Positions 24,971 through 37,942 of a DNA stretch of 64,000 nt are shown piece by piece. Source of the stretch: Triops longicaudatus (lineage: Eukaryota; Arthropoda; Branchiopoda; Notostraca; Triopsidae). The notes under the pieces were generated by a model. That model was not told the DNA's origin, searched no databases, and saw nothing but the letters and a program-made list of their open reading frames with translations. A program made the translations under genes and the position numbers. Within the stretch, counting starts at the first letter, position 1, and each line of letters starts with the position of its first letter. The stretch spans positions 1 through 64,000 of the forward strand of contig JAGQDJ010000141.1 of NCBI GenBank assembly GCA_022885665.1, given 5' to 3'.

Positions 24971-27900
24971 TTAACCGCATTGCACATAAACTACTTTGTC
25001 ACATGCAGGAGGATCGTAAAAAGGCCACCGAGGAGGAACAGTTTGATTATCACTTCTGTATGACTTAAAACCCAGTTCCTTGCAAATGACATCTGATTGT
25101 TCATGATCCCAATCTGCGTCACAATACGTGAACCAGGACCCTCTCAACCTAGGCATCAAGAATCCTTCCTGCTCAGGTGTGGCTACACCCAGCACGTTTT
25201 CTACGACAGGCAATTTGGTGGTTAAAGTCACGCAGTTGCTTTCGTCTTCTTCCGAGGGACAGTCTGCTCTCCCGTCACAAACCAATGTGCGTTCAATGCA
25301 AGAGTGGTCAGACTTGTAGCAGCGGAATGAGTCCGTATCGCATTTGCAATCTTTTTCGTCACGACCATCAGGACAGTCGAGAACTCCGTCGCACAGCCGT
25401 TTGTCATCTTTGTTAAGGTATTGGCAGAAGCATTCAATGGATCCCGTTTCTTCGTCGCTGTTATCGCCACAATCATCCTCTCCATTGCAAACCTGGGTTT
25501 TGCTGATGCACAGTGTATTATTGCACGCAAATTCATTGTCGCTTGGACACTGGTCACACACGCCATCATCGTTAATCTTGCAACGACGCACAGAAGGCGT
25601 GCAGAAGGGAGGCTCGTCCGAACCCTCACGGCAATTTAAAATGCCATTACAAAATTCCTGGCTCGTTAAGCAATTTCCCAACGCGCAAACATGGTGACAA
25701 TTAGGCTTGGCAAGGTCCCAGGCCGGTGGACAATTTTGGGTGGCATTGCAACTGATAATGGATTTGATGAGATCGGAGTATGGTACCAAGGACTCGTGCA
25801 TATTGTAGAGCTTCTCGTTTATGAAACACAGACTATGTGAATGATAAACGCCTGTTGCATACCATACATTGTCGCGGTTACAAGCGAGAACTCCAGACCA
25901 AGTGCCATCCTATAGAATTCAGCAGAATTTAGCATTACTCATTACATAGAATTTAGCATGGTATCCATTTGAAATTGAATGGTTTTTTGGAAATATAAGC
26001 CCTGCATTCTACTGGCATTAAATTTCGAAAACTTAAAACCAAGTTGTTGTAACTTGGCAGAAATTCACAGAGACGTCAGGGCGTTTAAAGTTTTCAAAAG
26101 CTTTTCAAAGAACTTAATTTTCTAGTTAATCGTGTCTTGAACAAATTTCTGGTACATGAGGTTTAGGCTTTGCAAAACTTTTGTGAGTTAGAAATGAAGT
26201 AAGAAATTATTGTTTGGTTTGTGGAAAAATGAATGTTGGATAGTTTCGTAATGGCGGCGCCACTCTAAAATGGAGTCGTCATTGAAAGCCTCTGTTTTCA
26301 AGCAAGTTTTAGTCATTTGAAAGGTGAACTTATTGATCTACTCTTTTCCATGTCTGTGGTGTAGCTTTTGTAAATTGGTGCTTAACGAAATTACAAGTGA
26401 ACGGAGCTTGCTTTACCATCTTTGGGATCTTACAGAGCCTCACGTCAGCTCCGTGTAGTGCGTACACTTATTTGCTTCAATTTATTTTATTTTAAGTTCT
26501 CGTGCATAGTTTTCGTGCTTCTTACCCGGCAAGCTTCAGCGGTTGCAGTAAGCGAATTGCTCTTCGTACACACGTGTTGGCTGGTACTGCACGCTTCGAC
26601 AATTCTGTGAGTAATACCGCTTACTACCACGTTTCCTTGTTTACCAAGCGTTACACATTGGTTATAGTCAGTTAACTGCAGTGAACTGGGAGGTAGACAA
26701 AGTGGGTTCACATGTTCTGTTAAGTCAACAGAATCCTGTAACTGCAGCAAAGCAATGTTTGTGTCGGGCAACTGTATGTGACTAATAACGGTTCGGATTT
26801 GTTCAAAAGGGGAAGCTAAGTTCAGATCTAACCAAGTTCCCAATAGTACAGCCAATCGGGTTTTGCCCAAGGTGACTTGAACTAAACAGTGCTGTGAGAC
26901 CAGAACCCACTGAACAGAAATGAGGGTCGCACCGCACAGGTATTTCCCATCCGCGTAAAGCGAACCTTGCCACGGCCACAGTCCCTCTCCAGCTTGGAGC
27001 TGATTGGCATTTGTGCCGTAACTAGGCCGTATGCCGCACGCCAGTCTATTGCAGGAAACGTGGATATTGTAACATCCTACTTGTCGTTTGTTCACCATGT
27101 GTTCCTTGAGAAATTTGTTGAGCGGGTCCTCGAACTGTTGTGCGTTCTTCAAATGAGCTAACACGTCGTCTACACTGGCTGCGACTTGGAAATTGTTGTA
27201 AGTCTTGCGAGAATCAACGATCTTCTTTTTAGCATTGCGGGCACTAGTGTTGGGTGCTGCGATCCAGAAGCGTTTGGAAGGATATTCCAGACTCAAGGCG
27301 TTTAGGACCCCCACTTGAAGGCTAAAGTTGTAGGCGGACCTGTAATCACATTTACGCTAAACTATTCGTAGATAGAGTGAAAATTTATTACTGATATCCT
27401 GAATATTTGCAAACGGCGTTACTCAGTGCCGTAGTCCAGCTGGAGACGCAAAGCGGCTGCCAAAAGCCAAGTTTGTTCACAGCCACGAGTCCCGTATGTG
27501 ATCTCTTCATTTGCCCGGTTGGCTTCATAACTAACTTGCCCTTATGGGCCAGCGTAACTAGAAGTTTTTTGGATATTGGTCACATTTTTCGCATTTGAGT
27601 AGTTTTTGACTTACTGCAACGCTTCTCGTCTTCGCCATAGATACAGTCATTGTTGCTGTCACATACTTTCTCGTTTTCAATACATCTCTGGCTGTAGTGA
27701 CAGTAAAATTGCTCTTCACTACACTTAACTATAAATGGAGAGTTTGGTTAATATTAATAACAGGGGCACGAGAAAGAAAATACTGAGCAAGTCAGATGCT
27801 AGTTGGTATATTGATTCTTAGTTTAATAACGCCTAGCTATTTATTGGAATGTAGCACACGACAGATAAGGAAAGGTGTTACCGCAGTTTGCTTCGTCACT

Positions 27901-30900
27901 CATATCAGCGCAGTCTAAGATAGAATCACAGATTTTAGTTGCGTTGGTCGTTTTGAGGAGGTCTACGCAACTGCAGAATTGCTCGTCAGTTGCATCAGCA
28001 CAATCTCTCTTAGCGTTGCAGACGTAGCTTCTTGGAATGCATTGCTGAAACCTAAGGAAAGTGAAAAGCATGTCAGTTTTTCGAAGTTTCTTGGTTTTTA
28101 TAAGATGTACTTCTTGCATTGAAATTCGCCAGCCTTGCAGGATCCTCGAGTAGATATTTCGTTAACAGGGTCTACTGTCACTTGTGGCATAGCGGTCGTC
28201 GTAGTAGGTTCGGAAGTTCTGTTTGACGCGAAAGTCGCATTATAGCTGCAGTTCAATTCATCTTCTGCGTCCAAGCAATCCACGATACGGTCACAAATAA
28301 ACTTCGGGAAAACGCAAGCACCACCACTTAGTTTGCAGACGATACCGGGGCACTCCGTAATTGGGAAACTTACAGCTTTTCTTTCCTCACCTTCGGAAGA
28401 ATTTTCGATAAATTACATGAGTTCTTACTTTGCCATATAACTTTAAAAAAAATACTCATTGTGGCGTAAATCCAATCCAAGTGAGCCGTTACACGGCTGT
28501 AAACTCCAGGCTCATTAGCTCGGGCACATCCTTTTCCTCTGCTAATAATTCCTGCCAGGACCCACACTCCGTTGTACTCAGGATCTCTAATAATTTTTAA
28601 GTGCAAAAAGTAGACCGTATGAATTTGGAATAGAAAAAATTCTCGCTATTTAAATTAAATAAATTACGTCAAATTCATTACTTGCAAGTAAAGAAACGAA
28701 AGTTAAGTTAAAAATAATATTCTTAAAAATAATATAAATCAAAATGACAGCAGAAAAAGTACATTGTTTGTTAAGTAATTTTTTCGTGAATTCGTTTTAT
28801 AGAAGTTTTTTAGACGTACGGGCACATAAGTGGCCCACCGGAATCTCCTTGACAAGCGTCCTTTCCTCCTTCAACCCAACCTGCACAGAACTCTTTCTTA
28901 AGATCTGCACTTTGGATACAGTCAGCCCATATAGGAATTTGCACTTCTTGCATTTGATCAGCTAGAAAATTTTAAATTAACCGTGAATATGACCTCCCCT
29001 GAGTCTTAGAATTTAATTCCAATCTTACGATCTGTTCCGCCTTCTGCAGTATTGCCCCATCCGGTCATGGTACACAAAGTACCAGCCTCGGGTTGGTAAG
29101 TCGGTGGAGGCAAGCAAGCGGGCGTAGCCCACTGGTTCAGATGGAAAGGTTCTTGGACAAGAAGTAAAGCAATATCGCTTTCCAATTTGAGTGGATTGTA
29201 TTCCGGGTTTTGGTGCACTTCAATAACTAGCCGCGTTTGCTCGTAATGCGAGAAGGAGTACCGTCGTAGCATACTGACTTGGACTTCGTAGTAGTAAAGG
29301 TAGAATCTGCAGGAAGAGATTTCAATTTGTATGGTTAATTAAGAAAATTATTTAACTACAGATATATTTGTTAAGAAATTTATTCACGCCTATAAGTTCA
29401 CCTGTTGGTGCAATGCCCAGCAGTGATAACCCATCGACTGCTGATGACTGTCGCTCCGCAGACATAATTTCCATTGCGGTACACTGCTGCAGTCCACGGA
29501 GCTGCCCCTAGAGTCGATTTGGCCCCGCCTACAATGCGGTTCACTTCATTACCGTTGTGAGTGTTGTTGCGAGGTATCCGATTGGGCCTGCCGTAATCCG
29601 TAATCGTATCAGGAGCTATGTTAAGAGGACTACAAGGTTGAAGGCGGCATTTCTGCATCTCTTCGTAGTACGCTTGACCCTCTTTGATTAAATATTCGTA
29701 ATGAACCGAGCGCTTGAGTCGTCGCACGCGATTGAACGGGTTCCATGTCGAAAGTGAAGGGGGCGGCGAAATATGCAACGTCAGCTGGACGTCAGTGGCG
29801 TAAATACGCTGCATTCGAGCGGTCCAGTTAAGTCCTTCCTCTTCTTTAGCTACCGTGGGGGAGGGTAACGTAGTTGTTGAAGTGGTGGCACCGATGCGTT
29901 TCCTATTCAAAGAGTAGAGCTTCTTCTCCAAGGACTTGCTCCGCATTCGTTTGTCGTAGCGATGGATAGGGAGGCTCCTTAAAGGACTGGGAGTTGTAGT
30001 CAAAGTATCGATGGGCGTTGACTGTTGACTGCTGGTAGTTGATGGCGTGGTGAAAATAGTAGGCATTGAAACCTTGATAAGATGGGGAGTCGTGTTTTTA
30101 TTTCGTAAGAAATCTCGGCGACCAATGTTGAAAGGGTCTTCTGCCTTGCGTCCGCAGTGAGGTATCGGGCAGATCACGTGATACACTTGTTCGCAAGTCT
30201 TGGTGATATTGAAAGCAGCCGTTTCAGTTGTACCATCGCGTACAACTTGCACAAACGATCCTTGGTAGACTGCAGGGTCTACTTTTATGAGACCCGACCG
30301 CGCTTCTCTACACATCATAATTATTGAACGTATGAAGCAAATGAGGGTAAAAATTGAATATTAGTGTAAAAATCGAAATAAATTAACGTATAAATATATG
30401 AAAAAATAAAAAATGGAAATATTTTACTACAAAATGCGTATCACAAAAAAACTAACACATAATAAGAAATACATAATAGAGAACCAGTAGCTTAAGTGAC
30501 AATAGGCGAAAAAGTCTGCATTTTTTTAAAAAAAATAAGAGCACTGTAGAATCTTGCTATAAAGATCCATGTTATAACAAATTGTCGGCCATTGGTTAGG
30601 AGTCATTGGTCAAGTCATTAGTTAGTTTGGCCGCCGATTTTGAAAAAGGGAACAAGCAAAGTGTTCAATATTACAAATTTCGGTATTTTTTGCAATACGT
30701 ATGTTCAACCGAGTTTTTAATATAAGAATAAAAGATCATGGAGCAAGTATATAAAGACTTACTCAATCGTTTGGCCAACTAAGGTGACGCAAACTTGGTG
30801 GAGGTACTTTTTGATATATTGTGAATTTGCGCATACGGGATACCAAGCCCCCTTGTAGTTGTGAACCAATACGCCGCTACTGTAAATTGCAGCATAAGCC

Positions 30901-33900
30901 TAAAATGTGTTTCGGTAAACTTTTATTTTGTGTGCGTATTTGGAAACAATAGAAACGTAGGAAAGTGTTTTTTTAAAGCTACTCCAAACATCGATGGAAG
31001 CATCTTTGTCGGATTACTTTTGGAGGCTCGATATTAGGTGAAAGGAGGTCACATCCATGTTCGTCACGACCATCGGGGCAGTCTTGGACAGCATCGCATC
31101 GCTGGCTCATTGTTAAGCACGTGCGGCGGTGGTCGTCGCAGTTAAATTGCTTATCGGTGCATCCACGGCATCCCCGCTCGTCTTCAAGGGTTGGGCAATC
31201 GAAGATTCCATCGCAGATCTTGGAGGGCGCAATACGCTGCTTACAGGTACAGTTGAGTTCGTCGCTGATGTCCGCACACTGAACCAGACTGTCACACACT
31301 TGTTGCCCCGGGATGACTTTAGACCCGTCAGAACATTGGAATTTTTCGTCAAACTCTTATCCATTCATAAAATAGTTGAAGATTACAGCAATTAAAATAA
31401 AAGTTTTATTTTTTTTACCTTCATCAGGATTTGACCTCGCTATCGCGTCATCAGTCTGCGGCACTGGACTGGAGGTCTTCAAGCTATCATTTGAAGGTTT
31501 ACTTTCCAGTGAAATCGTGGCCAAGGTTGCTTCAGAAGCTGGAATGTACGAAGAGAACATTTTTGTTGATGTGTCAGTTTCTTCCATGTCCGGCCACAGA
31601 GCAATTCTCGCGTCCATAAGCGCTGCGACGCCTTCGAACAGTGCTTGACTGGCTCCGATGCCGGTGCTTTCCGTAGCCAATCTTGTACTCTCTACAGGAC
31701 TAGCTGCCGTAAGCTCAGGAGAGCTTGCTTGAAGTGACGATAATACTTGCCCTAGCTTCACGTCTTTTGTCGTAGTCTGTGTGAATGTTTCGGTTGTTGG
31801 GACAGCGCTAGACGAATCATTCAGACCAGGAGCGGCAGGCCACGAAGCAGGTGTTGTATTAAGTGTTTCTGTAGGATTTATTTGACGAGCAAAATCTTCT
31901 GAAGCAATTAATATGGGTTTCTCTGTGAAGTTTTGAGAGAGCCAAAGTGGGCGGGTTTTCATTATCCATGGCTTAGTACTTGGCATGTCTAAAGTCCCTG
32001 AACTGGTAGTGTCCGGCGTGTTTGGTGGGAGAGTTTTGTTCCATTTTCGTCGCCAGCCTTCTGGCAAGGATCTGTCAGTAGGTATATCCAAGGCATTCGT
32101 TTCTGTAATGGTCTCAGTAGTAGAACCAGCAAGCCAGCGCAAATTTACATTTTCGAGGTTATTTTCAGATGATTTGCTGGTTGTTGCTTCTATACTTTCT
32201 GCCACTAATGATGTGCTATGCGAAATTTCGTCGTGATTCATATTAACAGCTTCTAGCGTGACTGGGTCTTCGCTTACGTTTTTCACATTAATAAAGGGAG
32301 AGTTTGTCGCTGGGGCGGTCTCAAAATCCAGAAGTTCCGTGATGGGATTGGTGTCATTAAAACCAGCGCGAGATGTTTTACGGGAGGGCAATGCTCTGAG
32401 ATGAATTTCTTCACTTTGAAGGAAATCTGTAGTTTCTTCGACAAGAGCAGTTACTACGGCGCCGAAAGTAGTTGGTTGAGGCGTACCTGACTTGTCAGTG
32501 ACCATGGAGGACATTTGACTTCCGTTGGCGTCGACCACTAAAAAGCTACGGCCGACAATATCGTCCGTCACTGTGAGACTAGACTCGGAAATACTTGCTT
32601 CTGTTAGACCTTCTGTTGAAGGTGTGGTCGAAAGTGTGACGGAATTAGTAGTAAGATCGCCGGGAGAACCTGATTGAAAGGATTCTGTTATATCGAGGAG
32701 GGTAGCTGATGATTGCGTTTCATTGACTGCAGTAATACTGGTCACGAGCAGGTGTTCATCGATAGCTGCTCTGGCTGTGGGTATATTTTCTGAAGACAGA
32801 GTCAAATGAGTGAAGGATTCATTATCAAATTTGTTGGAGGGCTGTGGTCGAAAAGACTCTGTCACACCAGTTAGTGGAGTCATCAATTCGCTTTGCGTGA
32901 AAATGAGTATTGGAACGGCGTGTCGCGGTTGAAATCCCTCCTCATGGAAATCGGACTCAGTAAGACTATTTTCTGTAGTGACCGCTGAATTAGGAGAAAT
33001 TCCCTCAGGTTGTTGCCTAGAATGAGGAGTGAACGAAGCAGTAAATTCTTCGACTGAAGTGGGTTGAAGGGACTCGGTCTTATCAGAAAGTGGAGTGGTA
33101 GTTTGCATTTCGCTGCCATCTAGGATTGGAACGGATCGTTCTAGGCTTGTAACTTTAGTAGCGATGCTGGACTCATCAAGACTACTTCTATGGGTAGTCA
33201 TTGGCTTGGCTGAATTTTCTTCCAATCCTTCTGGCAAATGAATACGAGATTCCGTAGCAAAATCTTCAACCGAACTTAACTGGGGGGATTCAGTTTCATC
33301 AGGGAGTTTAGTTGTGCCTTGGGTTTCGTTGACAGTGATTCTCGGAACATCACGCCACAAATTAGTGGCTTCTGGTATGCTGGTCCCGAAAAGTCTTGAT
33401 GTGGTCACTCCTAAACGTAGAATTTTCAGTTTTTTAACTCATTATTCTTTAATTTAAAATAATTTGTTACCTTTAGTAGATGTTGGTAAATCTGTAGTGG
33501 TGGTCTGCATTACCGTAATGTCTAATACGTCGTTTGTGCTAGGAGTACGCGTTGAGTCCTCGAACACGTCTCTATGAGCATTGTTGGTTGAGCTTAAAAC
33601 GTCTGTACTAGTTATGGTCGAAGAAAGCTCTGAAAACGAAGCCTCTTCGGATACAGTTGTAGAATTCGATAAAATCTTCTCGACATTTGTTGTAGAGGGA
33701 ATTGAAGGACTAGTTTCGTGAAAGGATTCATTGAAAAGTGGCTCAGACCGCACTATTTCACCCCCTAAATTTGCTGTGTCATTCTCTTTGACCAAGGCAC
33801 GATTGACTAGAAGTATAACAATGTTTTATAGCTTTGTTTTTCTTGGATAACTAAAGCTTACATTGAACTGCAATAACTCCAAAAATGATACCAAGAATAA

Positions 33901-34401
33901 CACTGACTATAAAAATAAAACAGGCTCCAAAAATGAGCCAACGCTTTTTCCTTTGCGAACTTCGAGCGCCGCGTGGATTCGCATTTGTTGATCGGTCGTT
34001 GCTTCGTTCTGTGATACGGAAAGTTGCTCTTAATCTATTGGAAATGATCAAGCTAAGACCAAATATTTACCAGATGACGACGACATGCCTCGGTGTCGTG
34101 GTAAAGGCGTTTCCAATCCAGCGACAACCCCACCGGACATACGACTAGGAGTAACTATATTTGGCGGCCTTAAGACGCTTTCAGGATCGGGATCAACCCT
34201 TCGACTATTGCACAAAAATGTTAAGAGTGATATTTTACGCAAAAAAAACAGTAATTTTAACAGATTACGGGCGTAGGGAATCCATCCATTCAGAAAGATG
34301 GCAGTGCCACGAATAAAACTCGCAAAGAACTCTCTTAGTCCAATGTAATCTTGAGTGTTGTTGCGAAAAGGGCTAGGGGCTAACTGCAACTGACAGTACA
34401 C
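24971..34401 (-). CDS. ndl: nudel-like type II membrane mosaic serine protease (11 LDLa, 3 SRCR-like, one active and one inactive trypsin domain)
   Basis: Sixteen exons: 34071-34401, 33862-34026, 33471-33806, 31419-33410, 31018-31355, 30763-30899, 29402-30307, 29029-29306, 28820-28961, 28456-28586, 28111-28390, 27882-28051, 27615-27728, 27392-27557, 26526-27339 and 24971-25909. They sum to about 2,412 residues in one frame. Order: short cytoplasmic end, one membrane helix (WLIFGACFIFIVSVILGIIF), a Ser/Thr-rich stalk of about 770 residues, three LDLa (one cysteine-poor), SRCR, Pro/Thr linker, then trypsin domain 1. That domain has cleavage site VNR/IVGGA and triad ITAGHC, SDIALL, CQGDSGGPL, with Asp189 (KDAC) for Arg/Lys specificity. 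Four LDLa, SRCR and trypsin domain 2 follow. Domain 2 keeps a His (VSQHC) but has Asn for Asp (TNIALL) and no GDSGG. Four LDLa and an SRCR that ends the protein come last. Drosophila Nudel, which starts the dorsoventral/eggshell protease cascade, shares the plan of an active central and a dead C-terminal protease with LDLa repeats. The first exon (before 34071) is the least certain part. Confidence 0.85.
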
Positions 34402-34658
34402 AAGTCGTGTAAAGCTCGCTAACCCCAGAAAACGACTGTGCTGTCGCGTGAGGTCAACTCGTCTCTCGTTGCCGAACTACAAACCTTGCTCGTTCTGTGT
34501 TCGAAAAAGGGACAAGTGAGTATACAAAACATAGAATCTTACTGAAGGTATATTCAAAGTTTCAAGTGTACAAGTTGGGTTTACATGGTTATAAATATCA
34601 ATAGACATAAATACTGTATTGTTACACATAAACTGGCTTCAAAGGAAAAGGGAAAAAA

Positions 34659-36238
34659 TCAAGCGTCAATAGTTTCAGCTTTCCCGGAGGCCTCAGTTCG
34701 GGAAGACGAGCTGGAAACATTGTCCCCTCTTTTGTCGTTTGGCAGGACAATACACATCCATGGGACCAATGTTTTGAGGCACTGGAAGACAGACATTCGT
34801 GTTCTTTTAGGAGAAATGCATCTAGACGCCTAATAAATACTCACTTCACGGTATTTTGGGTGACTTATTGCGTAGACCTGCGAAAGGGAACATTCAGTCG
34901 TTAACGTAGCATTAAGAATCTCGTTGGCTTTCAAAACTGATTGAAGCCAATGAGAAAGATTTTAGGAAGTTACCATTGGATTGTACGCGCAGGAAGTTTT
35001 TGATAACAAGACAGGTAGAGACGATACAAGCGGTGTCACTTGCTGAGGGTCGGCCCAAATTCCCAGATTCGAAATCACCATAAAAGGCGTCCAGGCACTT
35101 AGCCACAGAACCACGTTAGTAATAGCAACCTAGAAACGAACGCATTGTTATGCTTTGCTTGAATTGAAAGTTTGTCAGAAAATATTTAATATTTAGGTTT
35201 TCTCGGGAGTTGGTAAGTTTCTTATGTTAAACATTTTGTATTTCATGTTCCTGGAATTTAAGTATATTTTACTTTCGCGATGCGGATTTCAGCCGAGACT
35301 TGTTGCTGGTCCGCATTGCTCCTTAGAGAAGTGACGTTCATTTTCTTGGCTTGTGCTTTCAGTTCCGCTTCGTGTTTGAAAACCGCTTGGACGATAAACC
35401 AGTAGCAACCGGCAATGCTGAGCACGGGAATAACCCACATAACTGCCGTAGCAGCTAAGATATGGGATCGGTTATTCCAAGTTCTGGTTACGTAGTCGAA
35501 CGAGCAAGTCCCCAGCATTCCATCCAAGGCGTAACCGCCCCAGCCTACCAAAGGTGCGATGGACCAGCCAGTAGACCAGAGCCAGCTGAAAGCCACCATC
35601 GCCGAAACGCGGGCGTACGTCAGGGGAGTGCCGCCCATGCCGCGTACGATAACGTTGAAACGATCATAAGATATAAACACTAACGTTACAATCTGATTGT
35701 AGCCAAACAACGCTCCGCAGAACGCATGAATCTGGCACCCCAGATCACCAAAACGCCACGGTCCACCGGACATGAAGTTATAAACACATTCCGGAAAAAG
35801 CGTTAACATCAGTATCATGTCCGATACCGCTAAGTTGATTACTAACACGTTCGAAGGGCGTCGCAATTCTTGAAATTTGGTGAAAATACGTAGTACCAAG
35901 TAATTGCCACCCACTGATATGACACCTGCAAAGCGATGGATTAATTTTGAAACTCTTCAATTTCAGACTGGGTCACATTTTAAATTATTTTAAATTTTTA
36001 TTGAACTTAATATTTAGGTACCACTCAAGTTGTAATACTTGATTGACTTACCTAATACAAGATATACGAGCCCGAACAAGTAATAAATTGCCGGATGGGT
36101 GGCCTGGAAATTATGCCAGTGCGGATGTAAGAAAGCGCGGACATCTTCGGGAGCGTACGAGTATAAAGTGAAACTCTCCGGTAAAGCCCAGGGATTAAAG
36201 TCTTGTTGCAGTGCTTCGTAGTGACTAGCGTTCGCCAT
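34659..36238 (-). CDS. r-opsin, copy 1 (DRF variant)
   Basis: Five exons (36052-36238, 35273-35925, 34974-35129, 34845-34877, 34659-34781) encode 383 residues. Seven helices are visible. The retinal Schiff-base lysine is in LLSKTSCAYNP, followed by NPMVY. The r-opsin third loop AQAKKMNVTSLRSN and the C-terminal HPKYR of Gq-coupled arthropod visual opsins are present, as are the disulfide cysteines (GDLGCQIHAF and GTCSFDY) and an N-glycosylation site near the N-terminus (NAS). The light-activated receptor drives phospholipase C in rhabdomeric photoreceptors. The helix 3 motif reads DRF instead of DRY (ISYDRFNVIV), and the position six before the loop-2 cysteine is Asp rather than the usual Glu181. 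No Lys is seen at the insect UV-tuning site, so long- or middle-wavelength tuning is more likely. It is paired head-to-head with the opsin at 38157. Confidence 0.96.
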
Positions 36239-36331
36239 TGTTGCTGTGAAGCTCTCTTTTCAAGAGCGACAAACTGCCAGTGCCACTGGACCCTGGAAGC
36301 TCCTGACAAGTTCGGGAAGCTTTAAGGGACT

Positions 36332-36339
36332 GTTTTATA
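36332..36339 (-). promoter_or_regulatory. TATA box of r-opsin copy 1
   Basis: TATAAAAC on the minus strand lies about 95 bases upstream of the start codon, with an initiator-like GTCAG about 27 bases downstream. A partial, degenerate homeodomain-type site (TAATGCAATA) lies immediately upstream of it. Confidence 0.6.
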
Positions 36340-37167
36340 CTTCATCTATTGCATTAGCTAGTTACGTGAGAGAAGGTCAAAAGTTTTTTCGGATTTCGAC
36401 TATTTAAGGTTAAGGTTAAAGCCTTATCAGCGTTTCATGGTGGATTCTTTCGATGGTCGCAAATTGGTTTATGCAAGGGAGTCGTGACATAAGGCAGGAG
36501 GACGGAAAAGGGGTTAAGTTATCGTCACATTTAAACGTATTCCTAATGCGCTTAAAAGGACACCAAGGAAGGCCGATAATAAGATTTAAGGCTTCGAATC
36601 CAGAGCAAAGTGTTCCGTGGAGCGTAGGTAACAAAATGGTTTCCCCGTTTTTGGAGTTAGTGTAATGTAGTCAGCGAAGCTAAAGCATATTTTAAGTATA
36701 GTTTAAAATTAAATAATTGTTACATTTAATAAACCCTTTATTGAAAAAATGGCAAATCTCGTCATCTTGCAAAAAGAAACAATACAGTAAATTTTTGCCA
36801 CCAAGTACACCCGCAATAACGAACAACTGGCTCTTGTGTACAACTCCACATATCCCGTCGAAATGCACACCATCTGTTCTAACACTGCCTGTTACGTACA
36901 ATGGGTTATAACGGACAAATTAGCCGTACCTCCGCGTGTACGTTATAAGGAGATTTGTGTGTGATATTAATAAAAAAAATACACGATTGGCCTAGGATGA
37001 CGATTTTTCCTTATAATGTAGTCCTATTAACCAGCACTAGTAATTTATTTAAATAATAAGTAATTTAATTATTAGCACTACTAATCTGTCACCTGAAACA
37101 GTGAAAATAAGTTGCACGTAGCCTATGCGGAATGTGGCTACACACACATTGAAGTAAAATGGCGATA

Positions 37168-37182
37168 TTAATTGTCAATTAA
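37168..37182. promoter_or_regulatory. homeodomain-type palindrome
   Basis: A perfect 7-bp inverted repeat, TTAATTG and CAATTAA around a single T, contains two TAATTG/CAATTA cores as bound by Antp- or Otd-class and Pax homeodomains. It lies about 0.9 kb from each opsin. It may be a chance occurrence in AT-rich DNA. Confidence 0.35.
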
Positions 37183-37891
37183 TTAGATTTACTTCAACTT
37201 ATGACTTAATCTGGCTTTATGGTGGAACCTTGCCATTACGGTAGAAATAATTGTGGAGACTGGAGTCAATCATATCATAACAAAGCAATTCAAACAAAAA
37301 AGAAACAATACAATCCAGTTTCGTCTAACCCTACGTGAAAGAGGTTCCATTGTTTACATGTTACGATGTCCACAAGATTTTTAAAGATGTTTTTCAAGTA
37401 AGGAAATCACTGCCTTCTAATACGATCAATCGGGCTACAAATTACACTCTCAAGCACAAGGCTCACGATTACTATGAAAAATTTGTCCTAACGAAGAGCC
37501 GTCGCGTGTCCGTACTCTTTCACTCAAGTACCGTCTTTTATTTTCGTCCTCGAATGGTAACTTCCCCGCAGAAATGAGCTTTCAATACTGCCTACATAAT
37601 TTGCCATATGTTGTTTAGTTGGTATGATTTCTAGAGGGAATTTGAATGTTTCAATAAATTTAATTTGAGCACATGGGCCTTAATGAATTCATATACAGTC
37701 AAATCTAATTTCTAGATCTGTTATGTAAAAGCTTATATTTCGACGTGTTTCCTACTTTTGAGCCTCTTAACAGATAAAGGACATGGCACTTTCCGCTTAC
37801 GGGTTGCTGTGTTCTACCTTCAAGCCTTACAAATGTGTCACGGACGGTTCCTCCTCGTCGCTTAGCCTATTATCGCATTATGAGTTTCTTC

Positions 37892-37902
37892 TAATCAAAT
37901 TA
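37892..37902 (+). promoter_or_regulatory. P3/RCSI-type opsin promoter site
   Basis: TAATCAAATTA matches the RCSI/P3 consensus TAATYNRATTA exactly. In Drosophila this paired-homeodomain site lies just upstream of the TATA box of rhodopsin genes and is needed for photoreceptor expression. Here it lies about 40 bases upstream of TATAAG at 37943, the expected arrangement. Confidence 0.65.
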
Positions 37903-37942
37903 ACGAAACTTCTGTAAGAAACCACAGCCTCCTTGGTTCGTT

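Noticed and set aside
25128..25697. Plus- and minus-strand alternative frames over the last LDLa cluster
   Set aside because: They are shadows of the real minus-strand exon 24971-25909, which alone shows the LDLa cysteine pattern and a conserved SRCR ending.
31376..32236. Several plus-strand open frames opposite the protease stalk
   Set aside because: They are antisense shadows of the Ser/Thr-rich minus-strand exon, a common result of biased codon use.
34659..36238. Opsin copy 1 as a pseudogene because of DRF
   Set aside because: All five exons splice in frame, the Schiff-base Lys, disulfide cysteines, loop 3 and C-terminal motifs are intact, and a TATA box is present.
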